Source of the DNA: Stictocephala bisonia
Lineage: Eukaryota > Arthropoda > Insecta > Hemiptera > Membracidae
Direction: 5' to 3'
Length of the DNA: 64,000 nucleotides
Assembly (NCBI GenBank): GCA_035578905.1
Contig: JAQJVL010000126.1
Span: 1,579,987-1,643,986 of the forward strand
Part shown: in pieces, positions 47,390 to 58,719 of the stretch
Layout of the letters: the number at the start of each line of letters is the position of its first letter
Position numbering within the stretch: position 1 is the stretch's first letter
Made by a program: the position numbers and the translations under genes
Notes under the pieces: generated by a model
Databases searched by the model: none
What the model saw: only the letters and a program-made list of their open reading frames with translations
Told to the model about the DNA's origin: nothing

Positions 47390-50139
47390 ACTTACATAAT
47401 GGAGTATCGATATCAATAACCCTCTAACCACCCAACGTACTTCTACTTACATAATGGAGTATCGATATCAATAACCCTCTAACCACCCAACGTACTTCTA
47501 CTTACATAATGGAGTATCGATATCAATAACCCTCTAACCACCCAACGTACTTCTACTTACATAATGGAGTATCGATATCAATAACCCTCTAACCACCCAA
47601 CGTACTTCTACTTACATAATGGAGTATCGATATCAATAACCCTCTAACCACCCAACGTACTTCTACTTACATAATGGAGTATCGATATCAATAACCCTCT
47701 AACCACCCAACGTACTTCTACTTACATAATGGAGTATCGATATCAATAACCCTCTAACCACCCAACGTACTTCTACTTACATAATGGAGTATCGATATCA
47801 ATAACCCTCTAACCACCCAACGTACTTCTACTTACATAATGGAGTATCGATATCAATAACCCTCTAACCACCCAACGTACTTCTACTTACATAATGGAGT
47901 ATCGATATCAATAACCCTCTAACCACCCAACGTACTTCTACTTACATAATGGAGTATCGATATCAATAACCCTCTAACCACCCAACCTACTTCTACTTAC
48001 ATAATGGAGTATCGATATCAATAACCCTCTAACCACCCAACGTACTTCTACTTACATAATGGAGTATCGATATCAATAACCCTCTAACCACCCAACGTAC
48101 TTCTACTTACATAATGGAGTATCGATATCAATAACCCTCTAACCACCCAACCTACTTCTACTTACATAATGGAGTATCGATATCAATAACCCTCTAACCA
48201 CCCAACGTACTTCTACTTACATAATGGAGTATCGATATCAATAACCCTCTAACCACCCAACCTACTTCTACTTACATAATGGAGTATCGATATCAATAAC
48301 CCTCTAACCACCCAACGTACTTCTACTTACATAATGGAGTATCGATATCAATAACCCTCTAACCACCCAACGTACTTCTACTTACATAATGGAGTATCGA
48401 TATCAATAACCCTCTAACCACCCAACGTACTTCTACTTACATAATGGAGTATCGATATCAATAACCCTCTAACCACCCAACGTACTTCTACTTACATAAT
48501 GGAGTATCGATATCAATAACCCTCTAACCACCCAACGTACTTCTACTTACATAATGGAGTATCGATATCAATAACCCTCTAACCACCCAACGTACTTCTA
48601 CTTACATAATGGAGTATCGATATCAATAACCCTCTAACCACCCAACGTACTTCTACTTACATAATGGAGTATCGATATCAATAACCCTCTAACCACCCAA
48701 CGTACTTCTACTTACATAATGGAGTATCGATATCAATAACCCTCTAACCACCCAACGTACTTCTACTTACATAATGGAGTATCGATATCAATAACCCTCT
48801 AACCACCCAACGTACTTCTACTTACATAATGGAGTATCGATATCAATAACCCTCTAACCACCCAACGTACTTCTACTTACATAATGGAGTATCGATATCA
48901 ATAACCCTCTAACCACCCAACGTACTTCTACTTACATAATGGAGTATCGATATCAATAACCCTCTAACCACCCAACGTACTTCTACTTACATAATGGAGT
49001 ATCGATATCAATAACCCTCTAACCACCCAACGTACTTCTACTTACATAATGGAGTATCGATATCAATAACCCTCTAACCACCCAACGTACTTCTACTTAC
49101 ATAATGGAGTATCGATATCAATAACCCTCTAACCACCCAACGTACTTCTACTTACATAATGGAGTATCGATATCAATAACCTTCTAACCACCCAACGTAC
49201 TTCTACTTACATAATGGAGTATCGATATCAATAACCCTCTAACCACCCAACGTACTTCTACTTACATAATGGAGTATCGATATCAATAACCCTCTAACCA
49301 CCCAACGTACTTCGACTTACATAATGGAGTATCGATATCAATAACCCTCTAACCACCCAACGTACTTCTACTTACATAATGGAGTATCGATATCAATAAC
49401 CCTCTAACCACCCAACGTACTTCTACTTACATAATGGAGTATCGATATCAATAACCCTCTAACCACCCAACGTACTTCTACTTACATAATGGAGTATCGA
49501 TATCAATAACCCTCTAACCACCCAACGTACTTCTACTTACATAATGGAGTATCGATATCAATAACCCTCTAACCACCCAACGTACTTCTACTTACATAAT
49601 GGAGTATCGATATCAATAACCCTCTAACCACCCAACGTACTTCTACTTACATAATGGAGTATCGATATCAATAACCCTCTAACCACCCAACGTACTTCTA
49701 CTTACATAATGGAGTATCGATATCAATAACCCTCTAACCACCCAACGTACTTCTACTTACATAATGGAGTATCGATATCAATAACCCTCTAACCACCCAA
49801 CGTACTTCTACTTACATAATGGAGTATCGATATCAATAACCCTCTAACCACCCAACGTACTTCTACTTACATAATGGAGTATCGATATCAATAACCCTCT
49901 AACCACCCAACGTACTTCTACTTACATAATGGAGTATCGATATCAATAACCCTCTAACCACCCAACGTACTTCTACTTACATAATGGAGTATCGATATCA
50001 ATAACCCTCTAACCACCCAACGTACTTCTACTTACATAATGGAGTATCGATATCAATAACCCTCTAACCACCCAACGTACTTCTACTTACATAATGGAGT
50101 ATCGATATCAATAACCCTCTAACCACCCAACGTACTTCT
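47390..50139 (+). repeat. 55-bp satellite, exactly 50 copies
   Basis: Unit blocks: ACTTACATAATGGAG, TATCGATATCAATAACC, CTCTAACCACCCAACG, TACTTCT. 2750 bp divide into exactly 50 units with no insertion or deletion. I find five substitutions: G to C at 47987, 48152 and 48262 (one shared variant, spaced three and two units), C to T at 49182 and T to G at 49314. Each unit contains TATCGATA, the DRE octamer bound by DREF (and overlapping BEAF CGATA) in Drosophila. The array is either very recently amplified, strongly homogenised, or shaped by consensus polishing. It is not a CRISPR array, since there are no unique spacers. Confidence 0.99.
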
Positions 50140-50819
50140 TGACATTCATAGAAGAGTCTGCTGAAAAGTTAGTAACGAGAATAAATGTTTGAAAAAATAA
50201 ATAGATTTGTACAAAATTTTGTGTAGCCTAACTCGTGAAAAGTTTGTACATAAGCATTTTGGCAATATTCCTTCAAATCTGACGTTTCTTAGCCATCTCA
50301 TTAAACGATATAATTGATATTTGTTGGAGTTGGACATTCATTTTGCTTTGTGTTTGAAAAAACAAACACAGTGTTTCGACAGGTAAAATCTCCTGTCCTC
50401 TTCAGGTGTTACTTCCTACCTTATCCTACATTTCAACTAAAGTAGATTTTTCAATACTTCAGCTTAGTAAATCTTAAAAAATTTGCAACTATGGTAATCT
50501 ATACGAATGACACCATTGTTAAATGAACAATAGTGGAAACATTTCTTTTAATCTGAAACACGAACTGATATTTGCACACAACCACAAATATTTGGTCAGA
50601 AACACATACGATTGATTATTGTCTGGAACACCTAACTTGAAGTTACCATCGACAAAAATGCATCGTTTTATTGCTTGTCATTTATGTTACTTACAATCGC
50701 ACTATTATAATATCATAAGTTAACAAATATTAAGTTAAAAATCTGTGCTTTTATGAAAACTTATATTTTAATTGAAATTATTTTCCGCTAAATAAATTCG
50801 TCATTGTAAATTAAATTAC
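50140..50819. other. AT-rich sequence with two nested hairpins
   Basis: At 50350-50420 two inverted repeats follow each other: GTGTTTG/CAAACAC, then GACAGG/CCTGTC. On the minus strand CTGAAGA precedes GGACAGG and GAAACAC follows CCTGTC, a motif order found at ends of some retroelements. The rest is AT-rich without gene signal. Confidence 0.5.
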
Positions 50820-51038
50820 TCAACAATTGGTAGCTCTGCTGTCAGATGAAGACATTTTTATCTCCCTCTGGCTGTCTGCCGTTTCTTTTAAGAGAGCTCG
50901 TCTCATTTTTCCCAACAGCTTAATGGAAGTGTCTGGTCCCGCACCCTCCTCAACCCTTCCAGAAACAAAGAGTGCTCCGCTCATCTTGCAAAAATCGGAC
51001 GTGTTTTGACAGCCAGTTTTCTGCCAGCAGGGTCCCTG
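50820..51038 (-). CDS. Candidate exon or gene relic of unknown function
   Basis: The minus strand is open for 72 codons from just after TAG (a possible acceptor, AAATAG|CAGGG) to TGA (complement of 50820-50822). The product includes QKTGCQNTSDFCKMSGALFV, SGRVEEGAGPDTSIKLLGK and MRRALLKETADSQREIKMS, a charged, soluble-looking sequence unlike AT-rich noise. The block is GC-richer than its surroundings. An overlapping minus frame upstream (about 50947-51080) reads ...GGPFVKRMIEIAGTLLAENW and could be the true frame there, implying a frameshift and a pseudogene. The plus strand also stays open for 60 codons. I recognise no family. Confidence 0.33.
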   Translation of the reverse strand, partial: QGPCWQKTGCQNTSDFCKMSGALFVSGRVEEGAGPDTSIKLLGKMRRALLKETADSQREIKMSSSDSRATNC

Positions 51039-51385
51039 CTATTTCAATCATCCGTTTAACAAAAGGACCACCAGCATCAGAATGTATAATGGAACTAATT
51101 TTTAGAGTACATTAATTAGAAATTGAAATAAGTTATGCGTTGCCCTTCATTACAATCTTGATAAAAACCGGACTAACATATCTGGAGGTTGAGTTGGGGA
51201 AAACTATTTTAAAAAGTAAATTGACATTTGCATAAAATAAACTTGTCATTCCAGTCGCAAATGAGACGTTCTTTTTTTTATTAAGGTCAATTTAGGATGT
51301 GAAAAAGTAGGTTAATACTAAGAGACTTTTTCATTAATCAGCTATTTAAAATAAATCTACTTTCGAAGCGCTACAAATACATAAA
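51039..51385. other. AT-rich sequence
   Basis: No feature apart from the upstream continuation of the frame mentioned for 50820-51038. Confidence 0.4.
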
Positions 51386-51971
51386 TCTATGTATATTTGT
51401 AAAAATATATTTATATAAAAGCCAAATAGCACTCACTCACTGACTGACTGATCACAAAACCTCAAAAACCACCGAACAGATTTCCACGAAATTTTAAAGG
51501 CAGTTAGCTTTAGTATTGAAGAAACCCACTAAGAAATATTTTTTTCGAAATTCCATTCCTAAGGAGTACAAACAGCCCCTCAACATTTCCTTTTTACCTC
51601 AAGAATAACATTGTGTTGATTTTAGTAAAAATAATAGCTATTTAGTAAATAAATAAGCATGTCTATTTTGTATATTTGACATTACCCTATTGATGCATTT
51701 AGAGTTTAATTTTAAGCTGTTAAACAAAAAGAAATTAAATAAATACCTTTTAAATAGGCTAAGTAATACCCTATACTAATTAATAGGTAGCAACGCAAGT
51801 AGTGTGAGTGAAATATTCACATATTAAATAATTAAATATTGTAAATTTACCTTATACAAATAATCTACTATTATTTGTAGTCAAATTCACATGCCGAGAC
51901 CGAAGGCTGAGGTGTATCAAGTGCAGTGAGTGTCGGGGTTGGAACGCGAAGCGTGCAGGGGTGTCCCCTAG
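51386..51971 (+). mobile_element. Non-autonomous Helitron-like element
   Basis: The 3' end has the Helitron layout: a short hairpin (ACGCGAAGCGTG), 11-12 bases, then CTAG followed by host T (CTRR-T). The 5' part carries CACTCACTCACTGACTGACT, GATCACAAAACCTCAAAAACC and ACCGAACAGATTTCCACG, and a TC dinucleotide preceded by A is available at 51386. A shortened relative at 10741-10882 shares ATAGGCTAAGTAATA and the CCGAGG...CAGTGAGTG...GGGGTTGG block. There is no rep-helicase coding. The left end is inferred. Confidence 0.6.
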
Positions 51972-52515
51972 TAGCTAAATATTTGTTATTAAAAATGAAA
52001 TAAAACTTTAATCTTAGTAAAACAAATTGCAGAGTGAAATAGCTTGAAATAAACATTTTGGACGGCTGATAATTGAAGGGAATTATTGTTTCTTCTTCTG
52101 TGTGCTATTTATTAACATCACATGGGCTCAGAGTTAGGGGTTTTTTTTTTCAAGTGATTAATGGTGAACTGTTTATAGCAGTACAGGTACTAAGATTTGT
52201 TTGTACTCATAATTCAAGTTAAATATGACAGTTTAAATGTTATCTTTTTACTAAATATATTCTGAGAAAGTAGGCCTAAAAATTTAATTTAATTTTCTAG
52301 TTAGTTTAGTATAACTAATACATAATTATACATTTTTAAGGTTATTTGAATATAAACATCTTAGTAGTTGACACACTTACAAATTGAAATGATGTCATTT
52401 GTGTTTATTTAACAACTTATCATTAACAAAATGTATCAAATACTTTATAAGATTGACATTGTACCTTTGAAGGCCAGTGTGACAGGTCTCCTCAGGCAGT
52501 TGCGAATAAAACCTT
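51972..52515. other. AT-rich sequence
   Basis: No gene or repeat recognised before the 33-bp array. Confidence 0.45.
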
Positions 52516-52713
52516 GTCTACAACTTCCTCTGCAGGTTCAGGTTTCATGTCTACAACTTCCCTGCAGGTTCAGTTGTCATGTCTACAACTTCCTCTGCAG
52601 GTTCAGGTGTCATATCTACAACTTCCTCTGCAGGTTCAGGTGTCATATCTACAACTTCCCCTGCAGGTTCACGTATCATGTCTACAACTTCCCCTGCAGG
52701 TTCATGTGTCATG
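52516..52713 (+). repeat. 32-33-bp tandem repeat, six copies
   Basis: Units GTCTACAACTTCCTCTGCAG then GTTCAGGTGTCAT, with CCC/CTC and GTC/ATC variants. One unit lacks a base, so frames shift, and the three overlapping open frames here are not genes. Confidence 0.95.
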
Positions 52714-53835
52714 TTCCACTTTTGCACCAATATTTCAATTTTTAAAAATACATATTTTGTGATTTTGCAATACTATACAGTCATAGATTTTATAGCATTT
52801 AGTCCTATTTAACTTACGTGCCCACTTATTTCTTAAGTAAGAAATAAATCCAAAGTTCATGGAAGGCATTTAGACTTATTTTAGAGTAATTCGACCATTG
52901 TGATGTGCAAGCCATAAAATTACGACAGGAATAAATTAACAGTTATAAGTTTCCAATGCATTGAAAAATTATTTTGAGAAATTATTTAATTTCTAACAGT
53001 GTTCATGTTACTTTAGCCTACAGCATTGTAAAAAAATTAAACGTATAACAGGATAAAATTAAATGAAATATTCGAACTGCAATAATTTGCATAGTTTGTC
53101 GCCTTGTACTACTTAAAACCTCGTCATTGCATATATACTAAATGTCCTAAATAATCAGGAAATGACCTGTATATTAGTCAGTTCCGAAGAAAATTAAAAT
53201 AAACAATATAAACAATACTTCAAGAATGAATAAAATAATCTCTATGATACCAAAGCAAATTAAAATAATATAATCAGATATATAAAAAATAAAAACCAAC
53301 AACCAAATAACAATATTCAAGAACTATAAACTATAACTATAAATCATGTATTAATTTGGAATATAATCTGTTTTAATATAACTGAAGCTAACATATGATA
53401 CTTATAATAAAATAGATTAAAGGTCAAACAAATAACACTATTTTAACTTACGTGAAATAGTCTGCGGCAATCAGCATACGATTCTCTTTTCCTACCCAAG
53501 GTGATGAAGGTAACACAAATGTAAAATCAAAAAATATAAAGTTAACGAGGGTCAGCTAAAATATATAAGTAAGTCTTATTTTAATCAAGTGTGTAAGAAA
53601 ATAAATAATGGAAATAAAAATATTGTTTTGAAGTTCAGATATTAAACGATAGTTTTATTATAACGTTTACTGCGCAAAATAAATATGTTTTGAAACAAGA
53701 TTACTGTAATTTTTGTATTGCGAATATTTGAATATTGTATTATAAACAGTAAAAATCATGTTAATACCACTTTCTCTTTTGTTAATAATATCATATGATA
53801 ATGTAATTTAAATATAATGTATTTTAATTTAGTAA

Positions 53836-53838
<3 letters not shown>
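52714..53838. other. AT-rich unique sequence
   Basis: About 1.1 kb with no open frame or repeat recognised. It ends at a long poly-A. Confidence 0.5.

Positions 53839-53885
<47 letters not shown>
53839..53885 (+). repeat. 47-bp poly-A tract
   Basis: An uninterrupted run of 47 A, directly abutting the 18-bp array at 53886. It could be the tail of a retroposed sequence inserted from the left or simple slippage. No AATAAA lies within 30 bp upstream. Confidence 0.95.
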
Positions 53886-53888
<3 letters not shown>

Positions 53889-54176
53889 GGTGTAGTAGGT
53901 TTATGTGGTTAAGCTGGTGTAGTAGGTGTAGCTGGTGTAGTAGGTGTAGCTGGTGTATTAGGTGTGGTAGGTGTAGCTGGTATAGTTGGTATAGTAGGTG
54001 TAGCTAGTATAGTTGGTATAGTAGGTGTAGCTGGTGTAGTAGGTGTAGTAGGTGTAGCTGGTGTGTAGGTGTAGCTGGTATAGTTGGTGTAGCTGGTATC
54101 GTTGGTGTAGTAGGTGTAGCTGGTGTAGTTAGTGTAGTAGGTGTAGTGAGTGTAGTTAGTGTAGTAGGTGGAGCTT
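53886..54176 (+). repeat. 9/18-bp repeat (GTAGTAGGTGTAGCTGGT), left array
   Basis: Alternating GGTGTA, GTAG and GCTGGT steps, mostly period 18. The same family and orientation as 55478-56906. It ends in GTAGTAGGTGGAGCTTAATA, where it runs directly into the inverted minisatellite. Confidence 0.95.
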
Positions 54177-54355
54177 AATACCACTGTACGTGTATGGGTG
54201 GGCGGGTGGGTTAATACCACTGTAGTGTATGGGTGGGTGGGTGGAACAAAACCACTGTACGTGTATGGGTGGGCGGGTGGGTCTAAAGCACTGTACGTGT
54301 ATAGGTTGGCGGGTGGGTCAAAACCACTGTACGTGTGTGGGTGGGCAGGTGTGTT
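54177..54355 (-). repeat. 36-bp minisatellite, inverted, five copies
   Basis: Units TACCACTGTACGTGTATGGG, (TGGG/CGGG)n, TTAAT. This is the complement of the array at 54786-55458, so the two minisatellites face each other across the endonuclease fragment. Confidence 0.95.
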
Positions 54356-54452
54356 AAAAGTCGAACATTTTCATAAAGTCAAAAATTTCGAAAAAGTCAA
54401 AAATGTTTGACAAAAGTAGATAATTTTAAGAAAAGTCATACACCCATAATGA
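54356..54452. repeat. Short AAAAGTC-type degenerate repeat
   Basis: AAAAGTCGAACATTTTC, AAAGTCAAAAATTTCG, AAAAGTCAAAAATG and AAAAGTAGATAATTTTAAG: five loose copies of a 16-20-bp unit between the minisatellite and the LINE fragment. Confidence 0.6.
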
Positions 54453-54782
54453 GTAAACCCAAATGTACATGGAAATAATCTTCATTTAATTTGTAGCTCT
54501 AAGCCGAAATCACGCCTTAAGGTTAAGGAACCTACCGTTAGGAACAAATTTAATAACATTTCCATATTTCATCAAAATATTCAACATCTGCCATCCCGTA
54601 TTGATTTACTAGACATAACACTATCTGAATTCCATCCTAAACCTGAAATATTATTTTTAACTGAACATACATGCTGCGAAAATGATATTGTATATTTAAA
54701 TATTCCAAATTATAAAATTAGCAGCTATTATTGTAGGAAAAGCACAATAGGTGGGGGCACAATGATTCTAATTTGTGGGTAG
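54453..54782 (+). pseudogene. Non-LTR retrotransposon endonuclease, N-terminal fragment
   Basis: An open frame of 109 codons without ATG encodes the start of an apurinic-type (EEP) endonuclease, which nicks target DNA for target-primed reverse transcription. Visible signatures are a basic lead-in, FHQNIQHLPSRIDLLDITLS at residues 39-58 (the QN(I/V)Q-x-L..(K/R)ID opening of LINE endonucleases), EILFLTEHTC at 65-74 with the catalytic-type glutamate in LTEH, then LNIPNYKISSYYCR and STIGGGT near 98-103. The domain normally continues for another 100 or more residues. Here it stops at TAG 54780-54782, four bases before the minisatellite. It is an internal fragment of a Jockey/CR1-like element, nonfunctional. 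Confidence 0.75.
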
Positions 54783-54785
54783 TAA

Positions 54786-55458
54786 TGACCCACCCTCTCA
54801 CCTATACAAGTACAGTGGTAGTGAACCGCTCTCGAACCCATACATGTACAGTAGTATGACCCACCCTCTCACCTAAACACATACAGTAGTAATGGCCCAT
54901 TCTCCCATCCATACACGTACAATAGTAAAGACCCACTCTCTCACCAATACACGTACAGTAGTAGTGACCCACTCTCCCACGTATACATGTACAGTAGTAA
55001 TGACCCACCCTCTCACCCATACACGTACAGTAGTAATGACCCACCCTCTCACCCATACACGTACAGTAGAAATGACCCATCCTTTCAACCATACACGTAC
55101 AGTGTTAGTGACTCACACTCTCACATATACACGTACAGTGGTAGTAACACAACCTCCCACCTATACACAGAAAGTGTTAGTGACTCACACTCTCACATAT
55201 ACACGTACAGTAGTAATGACCCACCCTCTCACCCATACACGTACAGTAGTAATGACCCACCCTCTCACCCATACACGTACAGTAGTAATGACCCACCCTC
55301 TCACCCATACACGTACAGTAGAAATGACCCATCCTTTCAACCATACACGTACAGTGATAGTGACCCACATTCTCACCTATACACGTACAGTGGTAGTAAC
55401 ACAACCTCCCACCTATACACAGAAAGTGTTAGTGACTCACACTCTCACATATACACGT
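54786..55458 (+). repeat. 36-bp minisatellite, about 18 copies
   Basis: Units ACCCACCCTCTCACCCATAC, ACGTACAGTAGTAATG, with variants TTTCAACC, CATATAC and AACCTCCCACCTATACACAG. A composite of several unit types (about 250 bp) is repeated with the same order (55085-55195 against 55325-55455), giving a higher-order repeat. Open frames of up to 205 codons on both strands are periodicity artefacts. Confidence 0.96.
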
Positions 55459-55477
55459 AAAAAACACTCACATATAC

Positions 55478-56906
55478 ACTGGTGCAGTAGGTGTAGCTGG
55501 TGTAGTTAGTGTAGTAGGTGTAGCTGGTATAGTTGGTGTATTAGGTGTAGCTGGTGTAGTGAGTGTAGCTGGTTTAGCTGGTGTAGTAGGTGTAGCTGGT
55601 ATAGTTGGTATAGTTAGTGTAGTAGGTGGAGCTGGTGTAGTTAGTGTAGTGAGTGTAGCTGGTTTAGTTGATGTAGTAGGTGTAGCTGGTGTAGTTAGTG
55701 TAGTGAGTGTAGCTGGTTTAGTTGGTGTAGTAGGTGTAGCTGGTGTAGTTAGTGTAGTAGGTGTAGCTGGTGTAGCTAGTATATTTAGTGTAGTGAGTGT
55801 AGCTTGTTTAGCTGGTGTAGTAGGTGTAGCTGGTATAGTTGGTGTATTAGGTGTAGCTGATGTAGCTGGTGTAGCTGGTGTATCTTTTGTAGTAGGTGTA
55901 GCTGGTGTAGTAGGTGTAGCTGGTGAAGTAGGTTTAGGTGGTGTAGCTGGTGTAGTAGGTGTAGCTAGTGTAGTATATGTAGCTGGTGTAGTAGGTGTAG
56001 CTTGTGTAGTAGGTCTAGCTGGTGTAGTAGGTGTAGCTGGTATAGTTGGTGTAGTAGGTGTAGCTGGTGTAGTAGGTGTAGTTGGTGTAGCTTGTGTAGT
56101 AGGTCTAGCTGGTGTAGTAGGTGTAGCTGGTATAGTTGGTGTAGTAGGTGTAGCTGGTGAAGTAAGTTTAGGTGGTGTAGCTGGTGTAGTAGGTGTAGCT
56201 AGTGTAGTATATGTAGCTGGTGTAGTATGTGTAGCTGGTGTAGTATGTGTAGCTTGTGTAGTAGGTCTAGCTGGTGTAGTAGGTGTACCTGGTATAGTTG
56301 GTGTAGTAGGTGTAGCTGGTGTAGTAGGTGTAGTTGGTGTAGCTTGTGTAGTAGGTGTAGGTGGTGTAGTAGGTGTAGCTGGAATAGCTGGTGTAGTATG
56401 TGTAGTAGGTGTAGATTGTGTAGTAGGTGTAGCTTGTGTAGTAGGTCTAGCTTGTGTAGTAGGTGTAGCTTGTGTAGTAGGTGTAGCTGGTATAGCTAGT
56501 GTAGTATGTGTAGCTGGTGTAGTATGTGTAGCTGGTATAGTTGGTATAGCTGGTGTAGTATGTGTAGCTGGTGTAGTAGGTGTAGCTGGTGTAGTAGGTG
56601 TAGCTTTTGTAGTAGGTGTAGCTGGTATAATTGGTGTAGCTGGTGTAGCTGGTGTAGTATGTCTAGCTTGTGTAGTAGGTGTAGCTTGTGTAGTAGGTGT
56701 AGCTGGTATAGCTAGTGTAGTATGTGTAGCTGGTGTAGTATGTGTAGTTGGTATAGTTGGTATAGCTGGTGTAGTATGTGTAGCTGGTGTAGTAGGTGTA
56801 GCTGGTGTAGTAGGTGTAGCTTTTGTAGTAGGTGTAGCTGGTATAGTTGGTGTAGCTGGTGTAGCTGGTGTAGTATGTGTAGCTGGTGTAGTAGGTGTAG
56901 CTGACA
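55478..56906 (+). repeat. 9/18-bp repeat (GTAGTAGGTGTAGCTGGT), right array
   Basis: About 1.43 kb of the same repeat as 53886-54176 in the same orientation. Blocks of 200-250 bp recur (for example GTAGTATGTGTAGCTGGTGT regions at 56500 and 56716), showing higher-order duplication. It gives frames of about 480 codons on both strands (VGVAGVV or TPATPTT patterns) that extend a little beyond the array. These are not genes. Confidence 0.97.
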
Positions 56907-58204
56907 TTTTTACGGTGTTTTCGTTTATGAATGGAAACTACTCTAAATTCATATTACCGTTAATTTTATACACCTACAATCTAATAGGAACATTTGTGCT
57001 GTAATTTATTTAGTGAGGCTTGCAACCACAGCTGGTTTAAACTATATTACATTTACATGTGACTACACTAGCGCTCCACAATGGACCTCAAGAACAGCTG
57101 ATATTTTGAGACTCAACACTTAACGTCGGATGGAAAATCTATTTGTGTAAAAAATGAATTATAATATCCCCTTAAATTTTTACTTTTATAATGTCTTTAT
57201 ATGTCCATAATTCATGATTGATCACTTGAAACGTCACTGACTGTGTAGTAGGTTAATATCTTTACACCAACTTCTCACTTATCAACTTAAATTCTTCAAT
57301 TATTATATATTTGCCTCTAAATAAAATAGTACTCTAATATAAAGAAGCAATAAAACTAGAGTAACAGATGTCTTTAAGTACAGGGGAAGTGGGTACAGTT
57401 AGGCCTTTCGCTTGGGAACAAACATCTGATTGATGAAATCAGACTTATAAACATTTAATTAACTTCTTATTATTCTTTTTCAACGAGCGCCAGACTCACA
57501 GCGCGAGCTCTGGCCCTTTGATTAAAGACATACAAATTAATAAAACCAAACTTTTCAGTTATCAACTTTGTTCAGTTTTAATTTCAATTCTTCTTCAGTA
57601 TCCTTCTTTTCCATTAAATTGAGGCAGTTTTTTTAATTAATTGTTGTTGGCTGTTTACAAAATTCCCCATTACATTTCTTTTCTTTGTGTATTTTCCTTA
57701 CAATTAAGTGAAACAGTTTCAATTTAAATATTGAAACTTCCTGTTTGAAATAATTAAGTGCTACCTCCAGATAAAAATAAATAGTTGGCATTATTCCAAC
57801 CAGTTTTAAATTACTTGTTAGCGTCCAATGACTTATTCAGCTTCAAAAGGTAAAGAAACATAACTTAATTTAACGACATACTAAATAGAAATAGCTGCAG
57901 CATAATACAGGTCATTTGCCTTTAGATTTAATGACTAAAATTAGTATCTTTTAAAAACTTATTAAAACATGTTTACAATAAATTAATGATTTTCACGTGT
58001 ACAACCACAATGCGCTTAAAACTAGTTGGTTATTTGTGTTACCAACTAGGCCAATAATATTTCATAGATTGAAAATGTAGCAGATGTGAGAGTGGCCCTA
58101 TCAAATATTTTATAAAAGTAAACTTTTCATTGTCACGTTAATTTTATCTTAATGTGAATACATTTTGAACACAATTACAATAGTTTTAAATCATTGCTTA
58201 ATTT
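56907..58204. other. Unique sequence, nothing recognised
   Basis: AT-rich. A block near 57480-57515 (CAACGAGCGCCAGACTCACA, GCGCGAGCTCTGGCCC) is GC-richer and contains the partial palindrome GCGCGAGCTC. No gene signal. Confidence 0.45.
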
Positions 58205-58329
58205 GTAGCACAACTTTATTGATAATTCAGTACAAAATTACAAATATTATATTGATCGATTTCAGTAAACTACGTTTACCATTCTCAGACCTGAGGGATT
58301 CACAAAGGAAATGTGTTGTATGACTTCAC
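58205..58329. mobile_element. MITE copy with internal deletion
   Basis: Left-arm blocks GTAGCACAAC, TATTGATCGATTTCAGTAAA, CTACGTTTACCATTCTCAGA and GGGATTCACAAAGG run directly into GTGTTGTATGACTTCAC, the outer right end of the family. The right inner arm is missing. Confidence 0.65.
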
Positions 58330-58719
58330 TTTTGGGTTTCAACACATAATATGTTAAAAAGGAAACGTTTTAAAAATTAATGTATATAGCTGATATTATT
58401 TGTAATGTAATATGCTTGCTGTTTGACACGTTTAGTATGAACTTATATAATTGGTTTCTGACACATTCTTATAATTACTCAAGTCTGTGAAGTAATTTTT
58501 ATAATTTTAACAAGACAGATAGTGTCTAACAATTACGAGTATTTCATAGTGAGTTTTTAATATTATTATTATTATTATTACTATTTTTTTTAATATTTAC
58601 ATTTTTTAAAGACTGTGGATACAATTTTAACATTTTAAATTATTTTTGGTGCAATATTTTCAAGTTATTTTAAGAAAAGCTTATTTTGGGCTTAAAAACT
58701 TAACTGCAAGCAAGAGATG
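58330..58719. other. AT-rich sequence with (ATT)n
   Basis: Contains (ATT)n at about 58560-58582 and poly-T. No gene. Confidence 0.5.

Noticed and set aside
47390..50139. CRISPR-like array
   Set aside because: Units are directly contiguous and identical, with no variable spacers or cas genes, and the context is eukaryotic.
54786..55509. 205-codon frame with THTRTVV repeats
   Set aside because: Translation of the 36-bp minisatellite, with similar frames open on the other strand.
55468..57004. Frames of about 480 codons (VGVAGVV / TPATPTT), collagen- or elastin-like in look
   Set aside because: Pure periodicity of the GTAGTAGGTGTAGCTGGT repeat, open on both strands. The non-repeat extension is short and AT-rich.
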